DNA of 64,000 bases from Aphanomyces cochlioides (GCA_019828595.1 JAHQRK010000025.1:682001-746000), one strand, 5' to 3'; shown: positions 48,421-60,515, counted from the first letter of the stretch. Made by a program: numbers and translations. The notes: a model not told the origin generated them from the letters alone.

Positions 48421-48850
48421 ATGAAGCCAGCTCTCTTTTCGTTGCTTCCGTTCGACGTCGTGGCGAAAATTGTATTCTTTCTCCGTGAATGGAATGATGT
48501 GCTAACTTGCCTTGAAGCGCTCCGTCCGACAAATGTCTTGGGACCGTTAGAAAGCTTGTGGCGATTGCATTTGCTGAACTGGACAGAATAAGATTTGTGG
48601 CCTACATTGGACTTGACCAAATTGTATGAAGCTTCTCGAGTTGATGTTGAGAAGATTGCCAAATTCTATTCCAAAGTTATTGTGCATGTCACGACGAATG
48701 CGATTTGGGCCTGCCAGTATATCAATCCGAATGCATCCGTTGAAATGAAAGGTCGACGCTTTAAGGGACTAGACGAGCATACAGCGGCAAAATGGAAAGA
48801 CATACGCGTCGTGGCTATCGACGAGAATGTTTTCACCATGCCTAGCTTCA
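48421..48850 (+). pseudogene. F-box/LRR-like gene, first part of a chimera
   Basis: Starts MKPALFSLLPFDVVAKIVFF and belongs to the GPLESLW subfamily. TAA at 48589-48591 interrupts it where paralogues read Cys-Asp (NWTE*). It continues to DENVFTMPS and then breaks off abruptly, joined to a member of a different subfamily. Confidence 0.7.
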
Positions 48851-50045
48851 TCTACTGGGAGCGTTTCGCCCTGCAATCGACATCGGACCGCTTGAACATT
48901 TGTGGCAATTGCTGTCTCTCAGCCAGCCCAACTGGCCGCAAGACGGGATATGGCCGCGTCTGTTCTTACCACAGTCGGACGAAGTCACTTGTAACCATAT
49001 CAAAGGCATTGCGAAATACTACTCGGCGGTTTATGCTGATGAAAGGACTGATCTAGACTGGTGTCGGCAATTTGTGGATCCCTCGACATCGATTTATTGG
49101 TTTACTACCCCCCGAGACGATGACCTTAAGGTACTGAAGCAATGGAAACCATTGCGAATCACCAGCTTGATTCTAAATTGCATTTCCAGCGACCACATTA
49201 CTGAAACTCTCTCATACGTTGAGCATCTCACGGATCTCCAGCACTCCTTTTGTTCTCCTGCTGCTGCAGCGTCTATACTAAAGTTTGCCGCATCGAGCGT
49301 CTACTTACGCGACTTGTACCTGCGCTCTACATTCAGTGGAACCGACACTTGTTCCACAATTACAACTGCCATGGCCGTAGATTTTCTGCAGTGGGTTGTC
49401 TCGAGATCTATTCGCCGTCTCGAATTATATTGCTTCAAGTGGGAAGACGAGAGTTTGCGGAATACAGTCATGGAAACCGCGCTTGGAAGTAAGGACTTTG
49501 AGATTTTAAGAATTGAGCAAGAGAATCTGCCTGGCGTGGTGATGTCATGGAATTTTCATACTCGGCCAAATCAATTGTTTTTGGGCTTTCGTTATTTGAG
49601 TACATTTGCCAGCGAAGCATTGAATATTGATGATCTGCGTGGATTTATTTACCTCTTTGGACCATCCCTCCCGACGAAAATCAAAGTTCTTGTTGTTGAA
49701 GGACTGCAGTGTGCTGGTGGTGGCACAGTTTGGGTGGATCTTGCTGGATTGTTTCAGTCATCACAGGTGGAAAGATTCGAAATCAGAAGCTCAAAGCTTG
49801 CCTCTGCCGACGAAGGTCTAATTGCCGACGCCATTCGCGATCACTCGATGATTCAACACCTCGTTCTGCTCGGTTCCTTATCGTCATTTGATGGGGCGGT
49901 TGCTGTTCTCAAAGCAGCGCCGCCTTCCTTGAGGACCATTTCGCTTGCGTCTGGCAAGTTTGACTTCCTTCGAGAGTTTTCTCAAGAAGAGAGAACAATT
50001 GTGAAAGCTCTCGCTGTTGAACGCTCATTAAATATTATATGTTGA
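48851..50045 (+). pseudogene. F-box/LRR-like gene, second part of a chimera
   Basis: Open frame from about 48851 (LLGAFRPAIDIGPLEHLWQL) to the C terminus at 50045 (FSQEERTIVKALAVERSLNI), otherwise undamaged. It lacks its own F-box-like N terminus; the join to the foreign upstream fragment is out of frame. Closest relative: 24481-25760. Confidence 0.7.
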
Positions 50046-50931
50046 ATACAGTATTGTCGTTTGGGTCCAAAACTGGAAATTTGACATGTTTTGAAAATGT
50101 TTCAATTAATTGATGCTTACACTATTTCATAGTTTACGCAAACATTTTCTTATATTGACCTCAATCGTGACCATTAAATAGTGTAATTTCAAACGTTTTA
50201 AATGTTTGAAAACATGTTCGAAACATTCAATTTCTTTTCACTTGAAATTTGTATGCGTCAATTGTTGCGTCAATTTGCTTGCGTCAAACTTTATTCCGCA
50301 CGACTCCAGTTTTTTATTAAAACCACAATATCATTCCATGACAAGTACAGTGTACACTCTGCGTTTCTATCAGACAAAAGAAACTCTTAGGGCGGGTCTG
50401 GATGCCCATCAATTTTTTTATTCCATAAAACTGAAATGACATTTTGCAAAATTTTTCCAAAGTTCCAAATTCACAATTTAAAATGGAATAGTTGGAGAAT
50501 TTGTTATTTGTCTGGATGCCACAACTTGTGGCCTTCAACATTACGATTGTTGTCATACTGCTGTGTCAGTCACTTCCTACCGGAAACTTTGAAATGAGCC
50601 AGAGATGAGCAAGGCTCGATCACTGTCGCTTCTCAGAGTGTTAGAACATGCAACAGTCTAAATATATAGTGTGTGCGTGTATTTTTGTAGAGATGACAAG
50701 CTGAATCTCAAGCTTGACTCGATCAGTGCGTTCATGACGAAAATATGTCATAAATAAAATAGACCAATTTGGTCCATTTTTTTATGGCATAATTTGGCCA
50801 AAACTCCAGAAAATTGTGACAAAAAATCTTTGAGAAGGTGGCATCCCGACAGTCAAAATTGAAAATTATGGCATATTTCGAATTATGGCATTTTTTGGCA
50901 TTTTTATGGCTCCCTAACTTCAAAGTTGAAT
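50046..50931. other. Intergenic host DNA
   Basis: AT-rich; the words tatggcat and tttggcc recur around 50730-50910, but I see no defined element. Confidence 0.4.
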
Positions 50932-52237
50932 CTACTGCTTGGATAGGAGCTCTAGGATTGCGTTATATTCTTTTTGGGAATACCAATCTGCAAGTTTGTA
51001 ATCGGACCATGAAATTGAAATTCGTCGCACTGTCGATGACACTGCATGAAGAAATGCCATCATCACTTTAAATTTCCCCCGGAATCCGAACAAGACCAAC
51101 TCTTGAAGATTCGTGTGGAGACGAATAACTTCGCTGACTTCAATAACATCCGCTCTCCTCATTCTTGTACAATATATTTTCAAAGTTTTCAAGTTGGATT
51201 GCTCGAGCAACGACTTCAAAACCTGCCACACATTTCCGTCAACAGCACCATGAAAGTCCAAAACCCATAATTCTTTGACCGTTGTGCGTAGAATTGTCCG
51301 GTACGGGTGGATCCGACCATTGAAATCGTCCATGCTTATGCCATGACATCCAAAGCACCATGAAAAATAAAAGTTCAAATTGAGCCGACGACGCTGGCTA
51401 TCGCAGGTTACTGTGTAGTTTTGCCTATAAATATCAAAATCGATCAAACGAAACGCGACCAATGTCGATTTGTCCACCGCAGATTTGACAATTTTCTTCC
51501 TTGAATCGACGTCCTCCCATGCATAGTTTACCATTGAAAGCTCTTGGATGGGCTGGGATACAATCCACTTGACGAGGTCATTGGCCATTTCAATTGAATT
51601 CATATGGGCTGTGTGATGGTTTGATTTCAGATGCAATTTCCGCAACGAGGCGCTGGACGCAGCGTACTTTAAAATTGCCATGGTAAATTCTTTTCTGCAG
51701 TCGTCCCATGAAATAGTCGACAGGAACGGAAGACTGGACAAAGTCTCAAAAATTAAGGCATTGTCGACCACTGCTTGGTGTATCGATACGATTTGGACTT
51801 GTTTCCATCGATTCAGCATTTTCAAATCGACAAACTTTTCAAGGGCTGGTGGAAAGGATTGACTCCACAAACTTTTCAAGGGCTGGTGGAAAGGATTGAC
51901 TCCAATGCACAGACGCAGTTGGAGGAATGAGGCGTAGACACCGCGCCAGATCCGTCGAGCCATCCACTAGCACATGCGAAAAGAACGTGACGATTCCTTT
52001 CAGATGAACTTGAAATTTCCGTCCCTCATCAGTAAGATCGAAGTAGGGCCACCGATATCGATCTTCTGCGTCCATTAAATGCAATTGCCACAAGTGGTCA
52101 AGGGGTCCTTTGAATTTTGCAAAGCATAAAGCATCGAGAAAAGCAACCACAGAGTCCCAATCGGGAATAGCAAAGACGATTTTCACCACAATGTCAGACG
52201 GAAGGAAAGGAGCTTCTGTGAGCTTCAACTTCTTCAT
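50932..52237 (-). pseudogene. F-box/LRR-like member frameshifted by a 37-bp duplication
   Basis: Starts MKKLKLTEAPFLPSDIVVKI at 52237 and runs to HWSQSFPPALEKFV, where a 37-bp tandem duplication (51831-51904) shifts the frame. The downstream frame repeats SQSFPPALEKFV, then continues DLKMLNRWKQ to the end of the family protein at 50932 (WYSQKEYNAILELL). Without the duplication the gene would be intact, so the lesion seems young. Confidence 0.78.
51831..51904 (-). repeat. Exact 37-bp tandem duplication
   Basis: caaacttttcaagggctggt and 17 further bases, present twice without a gap (51831-51867 and 51868-51904). As 37 is not a multiple of three it causes the frameshift. Confidence 0.95.
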
Positions 52238-52549
52238 CTTGGTTCAACAACGAGCAAAACACACAATGAGGATTTATCTATCTCTTCCCCGTCCCAGATA
52301 GTTTTTGACAATGTCCTGTCGCCCAAACGGAGTATTCTCGATAAACTACCAAATTCTCGATAAACTACCAACTTGTTACGAGTGAAAGCTTGAGGAATGA
52401 GCTGTTTTGGAGGAATATTATCGTCTTCGACAGAGTTCAAATGGCCTGACATCTCGACGTGGATGCAACTTTGCCGTTTCTTCGTATTCCTTATTTTGTA
52501 ACATTGACTTGACAAAGCAATGGGCTTCTTGTACAATAGGTTTGATTGA

Positions 52550-52870
52550 CTGTATGTGTCGAACTTTCGGTCAAAATGTGAATTGAGAGTTCGCAGGATT
52601 TCTCTCTCTGCTTGCGAGCACACACTTGACGAAACAAAGGTTTACAAAGCTCAAGACGAATACGTTTCAACGACGACGGTGCTGCTTTCAGCAGAGCAAC
52701 TGCTGCATTGAATGACCAGTGAGATCCATACAGAATGAGCTGTTTGATAGTGAAATGATCTCGGATCACGTTGGCTATCAGGCAGTTTTGCCGTCATCAC
52801 ACTTGATATCCACGGTTTCCAATTGCGATAACTGGATCAATCGACCAAGATCCTCCCAGAATGGTTCAGC
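52550..52870 (-). pseudogene. F-box/LRR-like C-terminal relic
   Basis: Readable as FWEDLGRLIQLSQLETVDI, then stops, then IRDHFTIKQLILYGSHWSF and LKAAPSSLKRIRLE. Related to the end of 22563-23823; all upstream parts are absent. Confidence 0.7.
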
Positions 52871-53419
52871 CAAGGTACTCTAAGAACTTTGAGGGGGAAC
52901 GGTGGTTTAAAGATGTGAATGAATTTCACAACCGAGTAGAATCTCACCACGCTCTTCATTCAACGCAAACAGCATTTACGCCTAGCCAGCAAATCATTTT
53001 GCATCATCAACGTTGGGTTTTACGTTATGCGATGGTTTCTGACTTTAACGTGATCGACAAGACATCGTGGAGTTCCAACTAAAACTACACCAGAAGATGA
53101 CCAAGTAGACATTCGCTGTGTTCACATTTCAGCAGTTTGGACAACCATATCTCTGATGGAAACGTCGATATCTCCGTGTTTGCAAGCTGATCTTTATAGC
53201 CACTTTCCAAGATGACATGAGGACGTCGTTCAGTTGTGTGGATTCGATTTCCACCTTAAGAATTATATCCTGCGTAATTCGCGGCGAGTTGAATGCTATG
53301 CATCATCACTTTAAGGACACTTTATTGAATTCGTTATCGTGATTTTAGATGAACCAGAAGAGGTCGATCTGTCGCTCTTTTGCCAACGTTTTGAGTTGCA
53401 CCATGTCGTCAACAGAATA
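52871..53419. other. Intergenic host DNA
   Basis: A 73-codon open frame at 52861-53082 has no features. Nothing else recognised. Confidence 0.4.
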
Positions 53420-54515
53420 CTAGTAATCGATTTCGTGTTCCCGAGTTGAATACTTTGCGCGAAGCGAAAGGGTCACTTTTCGTAATTCTCGAGGGACCGA
53501 CTGGATGAGGTATTTCGCCCATGGAAATGGCAAAGTGTCGCCAGAAACGATCAACTCGCGCACCGTCGGGTGACCTTGAATCCCTTCGGCGATCTCAACA
53601 ATATTCTCCAGAGTCAACGCCGGATCCTTGATTTTCAAGACTTGTACTCGAGATTCTTGCAACAGAGGCAATACAATTGTCGACACAACGCCAAATCCAA
53701 CCTTGCCCCAAACTTCAATGACCCATACGTTGAGTTTTGTCTCAAGTAATGCTTGGAAGGGGGCGAGAATCTCGCGCTTCACGTCTTCATCTAAGTTATC
53801 ACCGTGAATTTCCACAAAACACTCGAATCTGGTGTTCAATATTGTCTCGGACTTGTTGTACACTCCAGTGAATTTCAAGGTGGATGGATCTGTCTCTGAG
53901 ATTTGAAATCGGTCCATTGATCTCTTCTCCAACGCAGTGGCTACGACTTTGTGCCGTAGACTTGGAGCTTCCCACGTGAAAGACACGATGCGAATGTCTC
54001 GAATTTGTCTTGACGCTATCCACTGGAGGAGGTCGTTTGCCATAGAAGTTGTTATGCAGCAGGGTCGATCGCCATTGTAAGTGAGATTCAAGTGTAGCAA
54101 GGACGGGCTCGACGCAGCAAATTTAAAGATAACCGTCGCTTCTTCAGCCGTGAATGTTTTCCATGAAAGGTCGACAAGGTGATCAAGATAAGAAAAGACG
54201 CCACCGAGGTAATGCGAGTGCCAGCGGACGTAAATTGATGTAATTCGAAAGTCTGCCCATTTCCTCAAACTTGCAGCGTCAACCCTTTCCGAGACATGAG
54301 TGTAATGAATCGGCGTCAATCGATCCATGTACTTGCGACACCAATCCAGGTCAGTTTGGTCATCGACAATGACCCGTGGAAAGTACTTGGCAATTCTTGC
54401 AAGATGGATTAGCGATGCACGATTCATCGTGGTCAAGTTTAGCTGAGTCCATACCATCTCAGGTTGCCAGTTGATCGAATTCAGTTGCAAGAGGTGCTCT
54501 AATGGTCCCAAGCAG
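53420..54515 (-). pseudogene. F-box/LRR-like gene lacking its F-box end
   Basis: Minus strand, one undamaged frame from CLGPLEHLLQLNSINW to YSTREHEIDY. Upstream of CLGPLE the family sequence ends abruptly at about 54515, and unrelated AT-rich sequence adjoining a hAT fragment begins. It is the same subfamily as 60660-61915. Whether a displaced N terminus survives outside the window cannot be seen. Confidence 0.7.
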
Positions 54516-54725
54516 ACCTTGGAAAAATAAAACTTCAAACCTACTCATAGCTCAACATGGAGGAGATAACTTATTCAAAACCATCGCCGCCGCGATAAAT
54601 AACTTTCTCGGGCAAGGTCAAAGAATAACTTATTCATCGCGACAGGCACTGACGAGTTATTACTCAAATAACTTTGGTGAACTCATGCAAAATGTATTCA
54701 TCAATATAATCAGCTACTACATGAA
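54516..54725. other. Spacer between gene fragment and hAT remnant
   Basis: Contains ataacttattca twice (around 54570 and 54630). It may be the 3' terminal region of the hAT element, but no matching opposite end was found. Confidence 0.3.
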
Positions 54726-55672
54726 TCACTGGGCTTGTTGGTCAATACGTAGGGCCTCAGAAACGTCTGAGAGACCCCAGTACTCATTTTTGGCGTAGAG
54801 AAACATTTGAGCTTCAAAATTGCGTGGCAAAATCGATCGGCGCCGGTCGCTGAGCGCAAATTTCGCTGACGAGAAAAATCTCTCACACACATTCGACGTT
54901 GGCCGAATAAATCGGCAATCAATATACATACCTGTATTGGTCTTGCGGCGCTTGGATCGCTGCACAATCGACATGCCGTCATCGCTTTCCGCACTTGTTG
55001 CAGAGTTATCCAACAGATGACATACACTCTGACACTCGTCATCACTCATACTTGCCTCTGATTGGCTCAAAATTTTCACAACCCCATTTTCAAAATTCTC
55101 GTTGTGCACGACGTGCGCGGACGTTGACAAGTATCGAGCGGCGGACGGGTACTGCTCAATTACGGTATCGAACACACGGCGGACATCACTCACACTGACA
55201 TCCTCACCTTGTAGATACAATGTAACCTCATTCAATCGCTCCATTTCGACTTGGAGGCGCTCGAGCTCGCGGCGTTGCGCCACAGTCGGCATCATTGAGT
55301 CCACCGTCGCGTCACCCATTTCAACCAGGTACTCATTGAGCTCGCCGAAACGTTTCACCATATCGTAGCACGAACTCCAGCGCGTTTACTGGCGCATCTT
55401 TGGCACAAGGGAGGGAGCTTTGCCGATAGGATTAGACCATGTAGCTTCTTCATAAGGGTGTTAATTAGTGTTAGAACGTCTTCAAATTGACTCAGATAGT
55501 CCACAACAAAGAGATTGAAGCGATGGCTTGCACAGCCAACTAGCGGAACACGAGCTTCACGCGCAAAAGCACCATTCGTCGAGCAATTGGCACCAACGAG
55601 CGCCACCACATTGTTCCACGTTTTTCAGTATAATTCCAAAACATAATCCGTATAATCGATATGGGCTCTTGC
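54726..55672 (-). pseudogene. hAT transposase fragment
   Basis: C-terminal half of a hAT transposase. The dimerisation domain is clear (FIRPTSNVCERFFSSAKFAL, then LPRNFEAQMFL). Upstream in other frames come ANCSTNGAFA and VPLVGCASHRFN (55355-55620) and ARAHIDYTDYVLELY (to about 55672). At least one frameshift near 55380 and a stop near 55625 separate the parts. The 5' part of the element is replaced by the Ty3/gypsy integrase. Confidence 0.75.
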
Positions 55673-55679
55673 ATCGGGA

Positions 55680-56459
55680 CTTCCAGAAATTACTTGTAAA
55701 TTTTGGGTCTCGATCACTGATGATCTCGCTTGGTAAGCCATGGTGGCGAACAACATGATCGAAAAACAACTTAGCGGTTTGCGGAGCATCGGCATTTGTT
55801 TGAGTTGGAATGTACTTAGCTCTTTTTGACAATTTGTCAACAACAACTAAGATAGCATCGCACGACTTGGATAGAGGTAGTCCAGTGATCCAGTCTGCTG
55901 AAATAGTATGCCAGCATTCGTTAGGGGCTTGAATCGGAATCATTTTGCCATTGGCACGAAGACTATTTGTCTTGTATCGACTGCAAGTTTCACAAGTTGC
56001 AACATAAAGTTTGACATCTTCTAAGAGAGTATCCCAGTAATACCACTGAGAAATACTTAGCAATGTTCGTCTTGTTCCGGGATGCGCAGCAATGCTTAAG
56101 TCATGAGCTTGAGAAATAACTTCAGCGCGCAGGATAACATCATTGGGAACATAAAGTCTCCATACTTGATCTTTCGAACGAAGGAAGTACAAGTCATCTT
56201 TTTGAACATATTTGTCTTGTATAGCAACAGAGATGTCTTTCTTGTAAGCTTTAATGTATCGCTCTTTCGTGTCTTGATCCATTTCGACTGTTGAATACGA
56301 AATTTGTCTTGAATGATTGATGAGTGGAAGCACATTTTTGACTTGACAGATCCTCCACCAAAAATGGAGTTCCAACGAGCTTGGTAAGTTCACGTGAGGG
56401 GAAACGGGATAAGTCAGGTGGAGTTTGCAAGGCATCAAGTCGTAGAGCGGCGTTTGCAC
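55680..56459 (-). pseudogene. pol: Ty3/gypsy integrase, truncated
   Basis: Zinc domain (HDLSIAAHPGTRRTL, CETCSRY), Asp in SADWITGLP and Asp in ISDRDPKF. The third acidic residue and the C terminus are missing because the element is cut at about 55680. Confidence 0.8.
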
Positions 56460-56868
56460 AATGGATTCCGCAATTATGAACAGAAATCATCGTCGCAAAG
56501 TTTGAGGCATCTCGTGGAGGTCGCGAAAGCGCATCGGCAACGACATTAAGTTTGCCAGGCCGATGATGCAACACAAAGTCAAACGCACTGAAAAAGTCGA
56601 GCCATCGAGTCAACTTAGGCGTGAGAATAGGAGTTTCCATGAACCATTTACACGTGGAGTTGTCCGTGTAAATGTCGAATCGAGTACCATGAAGGTAGTG
56701 ACGCCACTTGCCGAGTGCAAGCTTGATCGCGTAGAGTTCTTTTTCATGAGCAGGCCACTTGACGTCATGAGGGCCAAGTCGCTTAGACAAAAATGCGATC
56801 GGTCGATCATTGCCTGCCTCCTCCGTCTCAATAGATGCAGAAATGTCCACGCCGCACCAATATGACAA
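56251..56868 (-). pseudogene. pol: Ty3/gypsy RNase H region
   Basis: Contains PIAFLSKRLGPHD, HEKELYAIKLALGKW and YTDNSTCKWF, the RNase H motifs. Joined to the RT part by a frame change near 56870 and to the integrase part near 56350. Confidence 0.8.
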
Positions 56869-56876
56869 TACTTAAC

Positions 56877-58175
56877 TCATTTTTCCACCCAGAGATCCAA
56901 CTGGGATAGAACTGCTCCACAACAGTATCCTGAGGCATCAGTTGTTTCGATGAAAGGCTTGTCGTAGTTGGGCAGTTGTAAAACTGGAGCATGTTGAAGT
57001 GCAATCTTGATCGTTAAAAAGGCTTGTCGCTGATCTTCAGTCCATGACCACGGCGTTTTTGGCTTCATCAATTCACTTAAAGGGCGGACAATGTCCGAAA
57101 ACTTCGGAATAAACTTTCTGTAAAAGCTCGCAAATCCGATGAAACTCACTAAGTCTTTAGTGCACTTAGGTTCAGGCCATTGTTCGATTGCACGAACTTT
57201 TGACTTGTCAACGTGTAAGCCGTCTTTGGAAATTGTGTGGCCGAGAAAATCGACTGAGTCGAGGGCAAAGGCACACTTAGACGGACGAGCGTACAACTTT
57301 TCAGCTCGTAAAACATCGCAAATTGCTTGAAGGTGATGGATGTGGTCGTCGAATGACTTAGAGAAAACACAGATATCATCCATGTATACAATGGCAAAGG
57401 GGAATTTATCGAAGAGGCGACGCATAAGTCGGGACCAAATTCCTAGCATTCCGGCCATTCCCATGGGAGCAACAACCCATTCATAGACTTCTCGATGGGT
57501 ACGAAAGGCTGTGTATTTTCTTGCTTTTGGTTCAACAAGCATTTGGTGATATCCAGACGCTAAGTCGATCTTCGTAAAGTCTTTGCTTCCATGCATGCGA
57601 TCAAGTAAGTCTTCGATGTTTGGCAAAGGGATCTTTGGGATCACCGTTTGCGAGTTGACATATCGATAGTCAAGAACCCAACGTATTGGAGTGTCGGGAG
57701 TCGCTGTTCTCTGCCATTCGCTTCTTGACTTCATTTGGCCGTTTTCATCTTTCTTCAGGACTTCAAAGATATTCGAAACCCAGTCGCTGTTGGACAATTG
57801 AATCCATCCTTTTCTTTCAAGTTCGCTGATGAACTTGTCCAGAGATGCTTGCTCGACTTGAGATAGACGAAAAGGTGGTCGATATTGTGGCTTGGCATCT
57901 GGACGCATGGTCAAATCGAATTCAATTCCTCGTTTTGGAGGCAGTGCGTCGTGAAGTTCTTTAGGAAACACATCTTTATACTTTGTTAGGAGTGTTTTGA
58001 TGGCAGGGTGAAGGTTTTCTTGAACTTCCTTGACTGTCGTAATCTTGAGAATCCATCCGTCGCTTGAGTTATCGCTTTCTTCCTTGACTACTCTTCCATT
58101 GATCGATAAAATCTTGTGATTTCTCCAATCCACAATGGGATTAAAGCGATGGAACCATGGTTGTCCCAAAATCAC
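56877..58175 (-). pseudogene. pol: Ty3/gypsy reverse transcriptase
   Basis: 432 residues. Ends of the protease region (ILGQPWFHRFNPIVDW), RT finger and palm (FTKIDLASGYHQM) and the catalytic YMDDICVF, followed by the thumb and FLGHTISKDGL. The part itself is undamaged. Confidence 0.85.
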
Positions 58176-59593
58176 GTCAAAGTTCTTCGAACCCAGATCC
58201 CATTCGTAAACGGTAACTTGGGAAAAGACATTCCTTCGAGAACGAGAGAACCTTCAGCTTCATTTACTCGTTTTACACCAGAGTTTTGTCCGTCAAATCC
58301 TTCAATGATGGCTTCTTTTTCCCGAATGACAGGGCCAGGACGGCACAAAAGGTTTGTAGCACCGCTGTCAATTAAAATCTTTACTGGCTTTCCATCCAGT
58401 TGACCTTCTGAAATCATCAGTTGATTTTCCGTTGGGACTTCCTTGTACTTGCTTTGAGCAACGTGCGTGTTGATCACTTCAATTTCTTCTTCTTCATCGC
58501 TGTCTTCGGCTTCTTGAACTTGAACATTGTGTTGTCGGTTAGTTGGACGAGATGATTGTGTTCCAGAGAAAGTCACTGCTCTGTTGTTGTGGTTTGAACG
58601 GCGGAAATTGTTGTTTTGGTTGTTCTGGTGAAACCGTTGAGAGCTTCGGCAGACATTGGCTAGATGGCCTACTCGGTCGCACTTGTAGCAGGTTCGAGGA
58701 CCACGCTGAGAGTTTCGATTCATTTGCGCGTTATCGACTTCCATGTCATATTCGTCACGCTCTGGCTGCGGTTGACGGAAGGAAGAAAAATGTCTTGAGT
58801 CTTGATTGTTTGGTCGTTGTCGCTGGTCATTGCCTTGGTGATTGCGTTGGAATCGTGGTCTGTGGTGTTGGTCACGGCGTTGCTGGTGGCGGGAGTCTCT
58901 TCCATTATTTCCGAGAGTGAAACTATGCGCTCGCTCAAAGTCTAGAGCTACTTGAATGGCTTCGGTTACTGATTCACATCTTCTATATTGAACTTCTTCT
59001 CTTGTTCTTGTTCGTAGGCCGCGTTGGAAAAAGGATATCTTGTCGCGCTCGGTCATGTCTTGGACTTGAGTGCAAATACGGCGGAACTTGCCGACATAGT
59101 CCATTAATTTGGCGCAGTTAGCTTGCTTCAACTCGTAGAGTTGGTCGCGGATGTGGTCTTGTAAGTCATCGGGCTCGAATTCATATCGGAGTTCTTCTTC
59201 GAGTTCGAGGAGTGTTTTTGGTGGTTCGCCACTTGTGCGTAGGCGGTCTTGATACCAGGCTGCTGCTAAGCCCCGAAAGTTGGCTACGACCATGACAATG
59301 CATCTTGTATGCGTCTCTTGATTCAGTTTAGGGTCGATGTTTTTCGCCTTGAAATATGTGTTTACTTGATGTATGTATAGACTTATGCTTTCGTCCATTC
59401 TTCCGTGATACTTCGGCATTGTAAGGCCTTCAACTTTGTATTCTTGACCACGTCGACTTTCTTCATGTCGCTTGTTGCTTTCTTTTTGGACTTCAGCTTG
59501 AAGGGATTGTGTCTTGGAGACTTCTTCCAAATTTTTCTCTAATCTATGAATTGTTTCTAACATTGTTGCAAATAATTGCTCTAATTCTACCAT
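58172..59593 (-). CDS. gag: Ty3/gypsy Gag and aspartic protease
   Basis: 473 residues. The N-terminal coiled coil is at 1-45, a capsid-like region at 55-230 (AAWYQDRL, LDYVGKFRRI-like KLMDYVGKFRRI), an RNA-binding Arg/Gln/Asn-rich part at 235-330 with the zinc knuckle CYKCDRVGHLANVC, and the protease with KILIDSGATNLL at about 415. A one-base loss near 58205 separates it from pol; the 4-base ATGA overlap with the next frame is coincidental. Confidence 0.8.
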   Translation of the reverse strand: MVELEQLFATMLETIHRLEKNLEEVSKTQSLQAEVQKESNKRHEESRRGQEYKVEGLTMPKYHGRMDESISLYIHQVNTYFKAKNIDPKLNQETHTRCIVMVVANFRGLAAAWYQDRLRTSGEPPKTLLELEEELRYEFEPDDLQDHIRDQLYELKQANCAKLMDYVGKFRRICTQVQDMTERDKISFFQRGLRTRTREEVQYRRCESVTEAIQVALDFERAHSFTLGNNGRDSRHQQRRDQHHRPRFQRNHQGNDQRQRPNNQDSRHFSSFRQPQPERDEYDMEVDNAQMNRNSQRGPRTCYKCDRVGHLANVCRSSQRFHQNNQNNNFRRSNHNNRAVTFSGTQSSRPTNRQHNVQVQEAEDSDEEEEIEVINTHVAQSKYKEVPTENQLMISEGQLDGKPVKILIDSGATNLLCRPGPVIREKEAIIEGFDGQNSGVKRVNEAEGSLVLEGMSFPKLPFTNGIWVRRTLT

Positions 59594-59698
59594 CTTTTTT
59601 TCTGATATTATTTTTTTTGAAAGTGTTTTGTTTTGAATTCTTTTTCTAACTTTGTTCTATTTTCTTTTTTTGCTGTCTTTTTTGTTTTCTTAAAAAGA

Positions 59699-59992
59699 CT
59701 AAGCTATTCTTTTTCTATTTTGACTTTTCTTCGTCTTCGACTTGGATTTCGCTTTTTCTTGATTTTGATTGGCTGCTTTCTTCTTGAGGCGGGCTGCGCG
59801 GTAATTGATGATGTCGCGGTCGAGCGTCCCACTGATCAGATTTTCGACTTGAGTGTTGCGCCGGATAAGGTTGTCCGTAAGAGCTTGAAGTACGTTGCGC
59901 GCGTCGGAGTTTTTTGCTTCAGGGATTAGGGCACGCAGTTTCTTGATGACCACGCTTTGGAACGAGCAGAGTCGGTAGATGTCAGCACGCAA
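59699..59992 (-). CDS. Small ORF in the leader of the Ty3/gypsy element
   Basis: 97 residues, starting MRADIYRLCSFQSVVIKKLR and ending in a Lys/Ser/Arg-rich tail. It lies between LTR and gag. No homology recognised; it could be an accessory gene or a displaced 5' piece of gag. Confidence 0.35.
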   Translation of the reverse strand: MRADIYRLCSFQSVVIKKLRALIPEAKNSDARNVLQALTDNLIRRNTQVENLISGTLDRDIINYRAARLKKKAANQNQEKAKSKSKTKKSQNRKRIA

Positions 59993-60349
59993 CTGATCGC
60001 TTCGCTGGGAGTCGAGAACAAATCCGCGATAGATTCGGCAGCCGCTAATTGGTGTACGCTTGAAACGCGATTGTTGCTTCTAGGCATCTATAGATCGCTC
60101 TTAGACTGTGTATGGATTATTCACAAGACTAATACTTTACTCCTTCAGTCGAGTGGGATTCTGCTCAAAAGAGACTAACAACGCGGACCCACTCGTGGAG
60201 AAATACTGTGATGTCGAGTAAAATGACCACACAACCGCTTGGAGAAGACAGTTGAAATACCTTGGCAAACAAGGTTGAGGAACAGGGACAGAGAGGGACA
60301 CCCAGGGACAGAGGGGAAAAGGTAAAGGCAACCAAGAAGTGCTACCAAA

Positions 60350-60515
60350 TGTAGCAAACTAGGCAGAGGAAGGCAAATTGTAGAATGAATTAGATATTAA
60401 CTTAACTCTAATCGAGCACATCCTTGTAACTTTAAGCCACATCCTATTGTCACATCGCTTTGGTTGGTGTTGAGGGGCGTTTACGCTAGTTTCCTAAGTC
60501 GTAAACTGCGTTACA
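60350..60515 (-). repeat. Candidate 5' LTR of the Ty3/gypsy element
   Basis: On the minus strand it begins TGTAACGCAGTTTACG and ends TTTGCTACA, then tttggtagcac, which could be the primer-binding site. With no second LTR for comparison the boundaries are tentative. Confidence 0.4.

Larger units (their letters stand above)
55680..60515 (-). mobile_element. Truncated Ty3/gypsy element
   Basis: Minus-strand element with a candidate 5' LTR (60350-60515), leader, Gag/protease, reverse transcriptase, RNase H and integrase up to the second catalytic motif (IISDRDPKFTSNFW). There it ends against the hAT fragment. The 3' LTR is absent. Frameshifts lie near 58205, 56870 and 56350. Confidence 0.75.

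Noticed and set aside
52861..53082. 73-residue plus-strand open frame as a gene
   Set aside because: No motif, and its start overlaps the antisense relic of an F-box/LRR-like gene.
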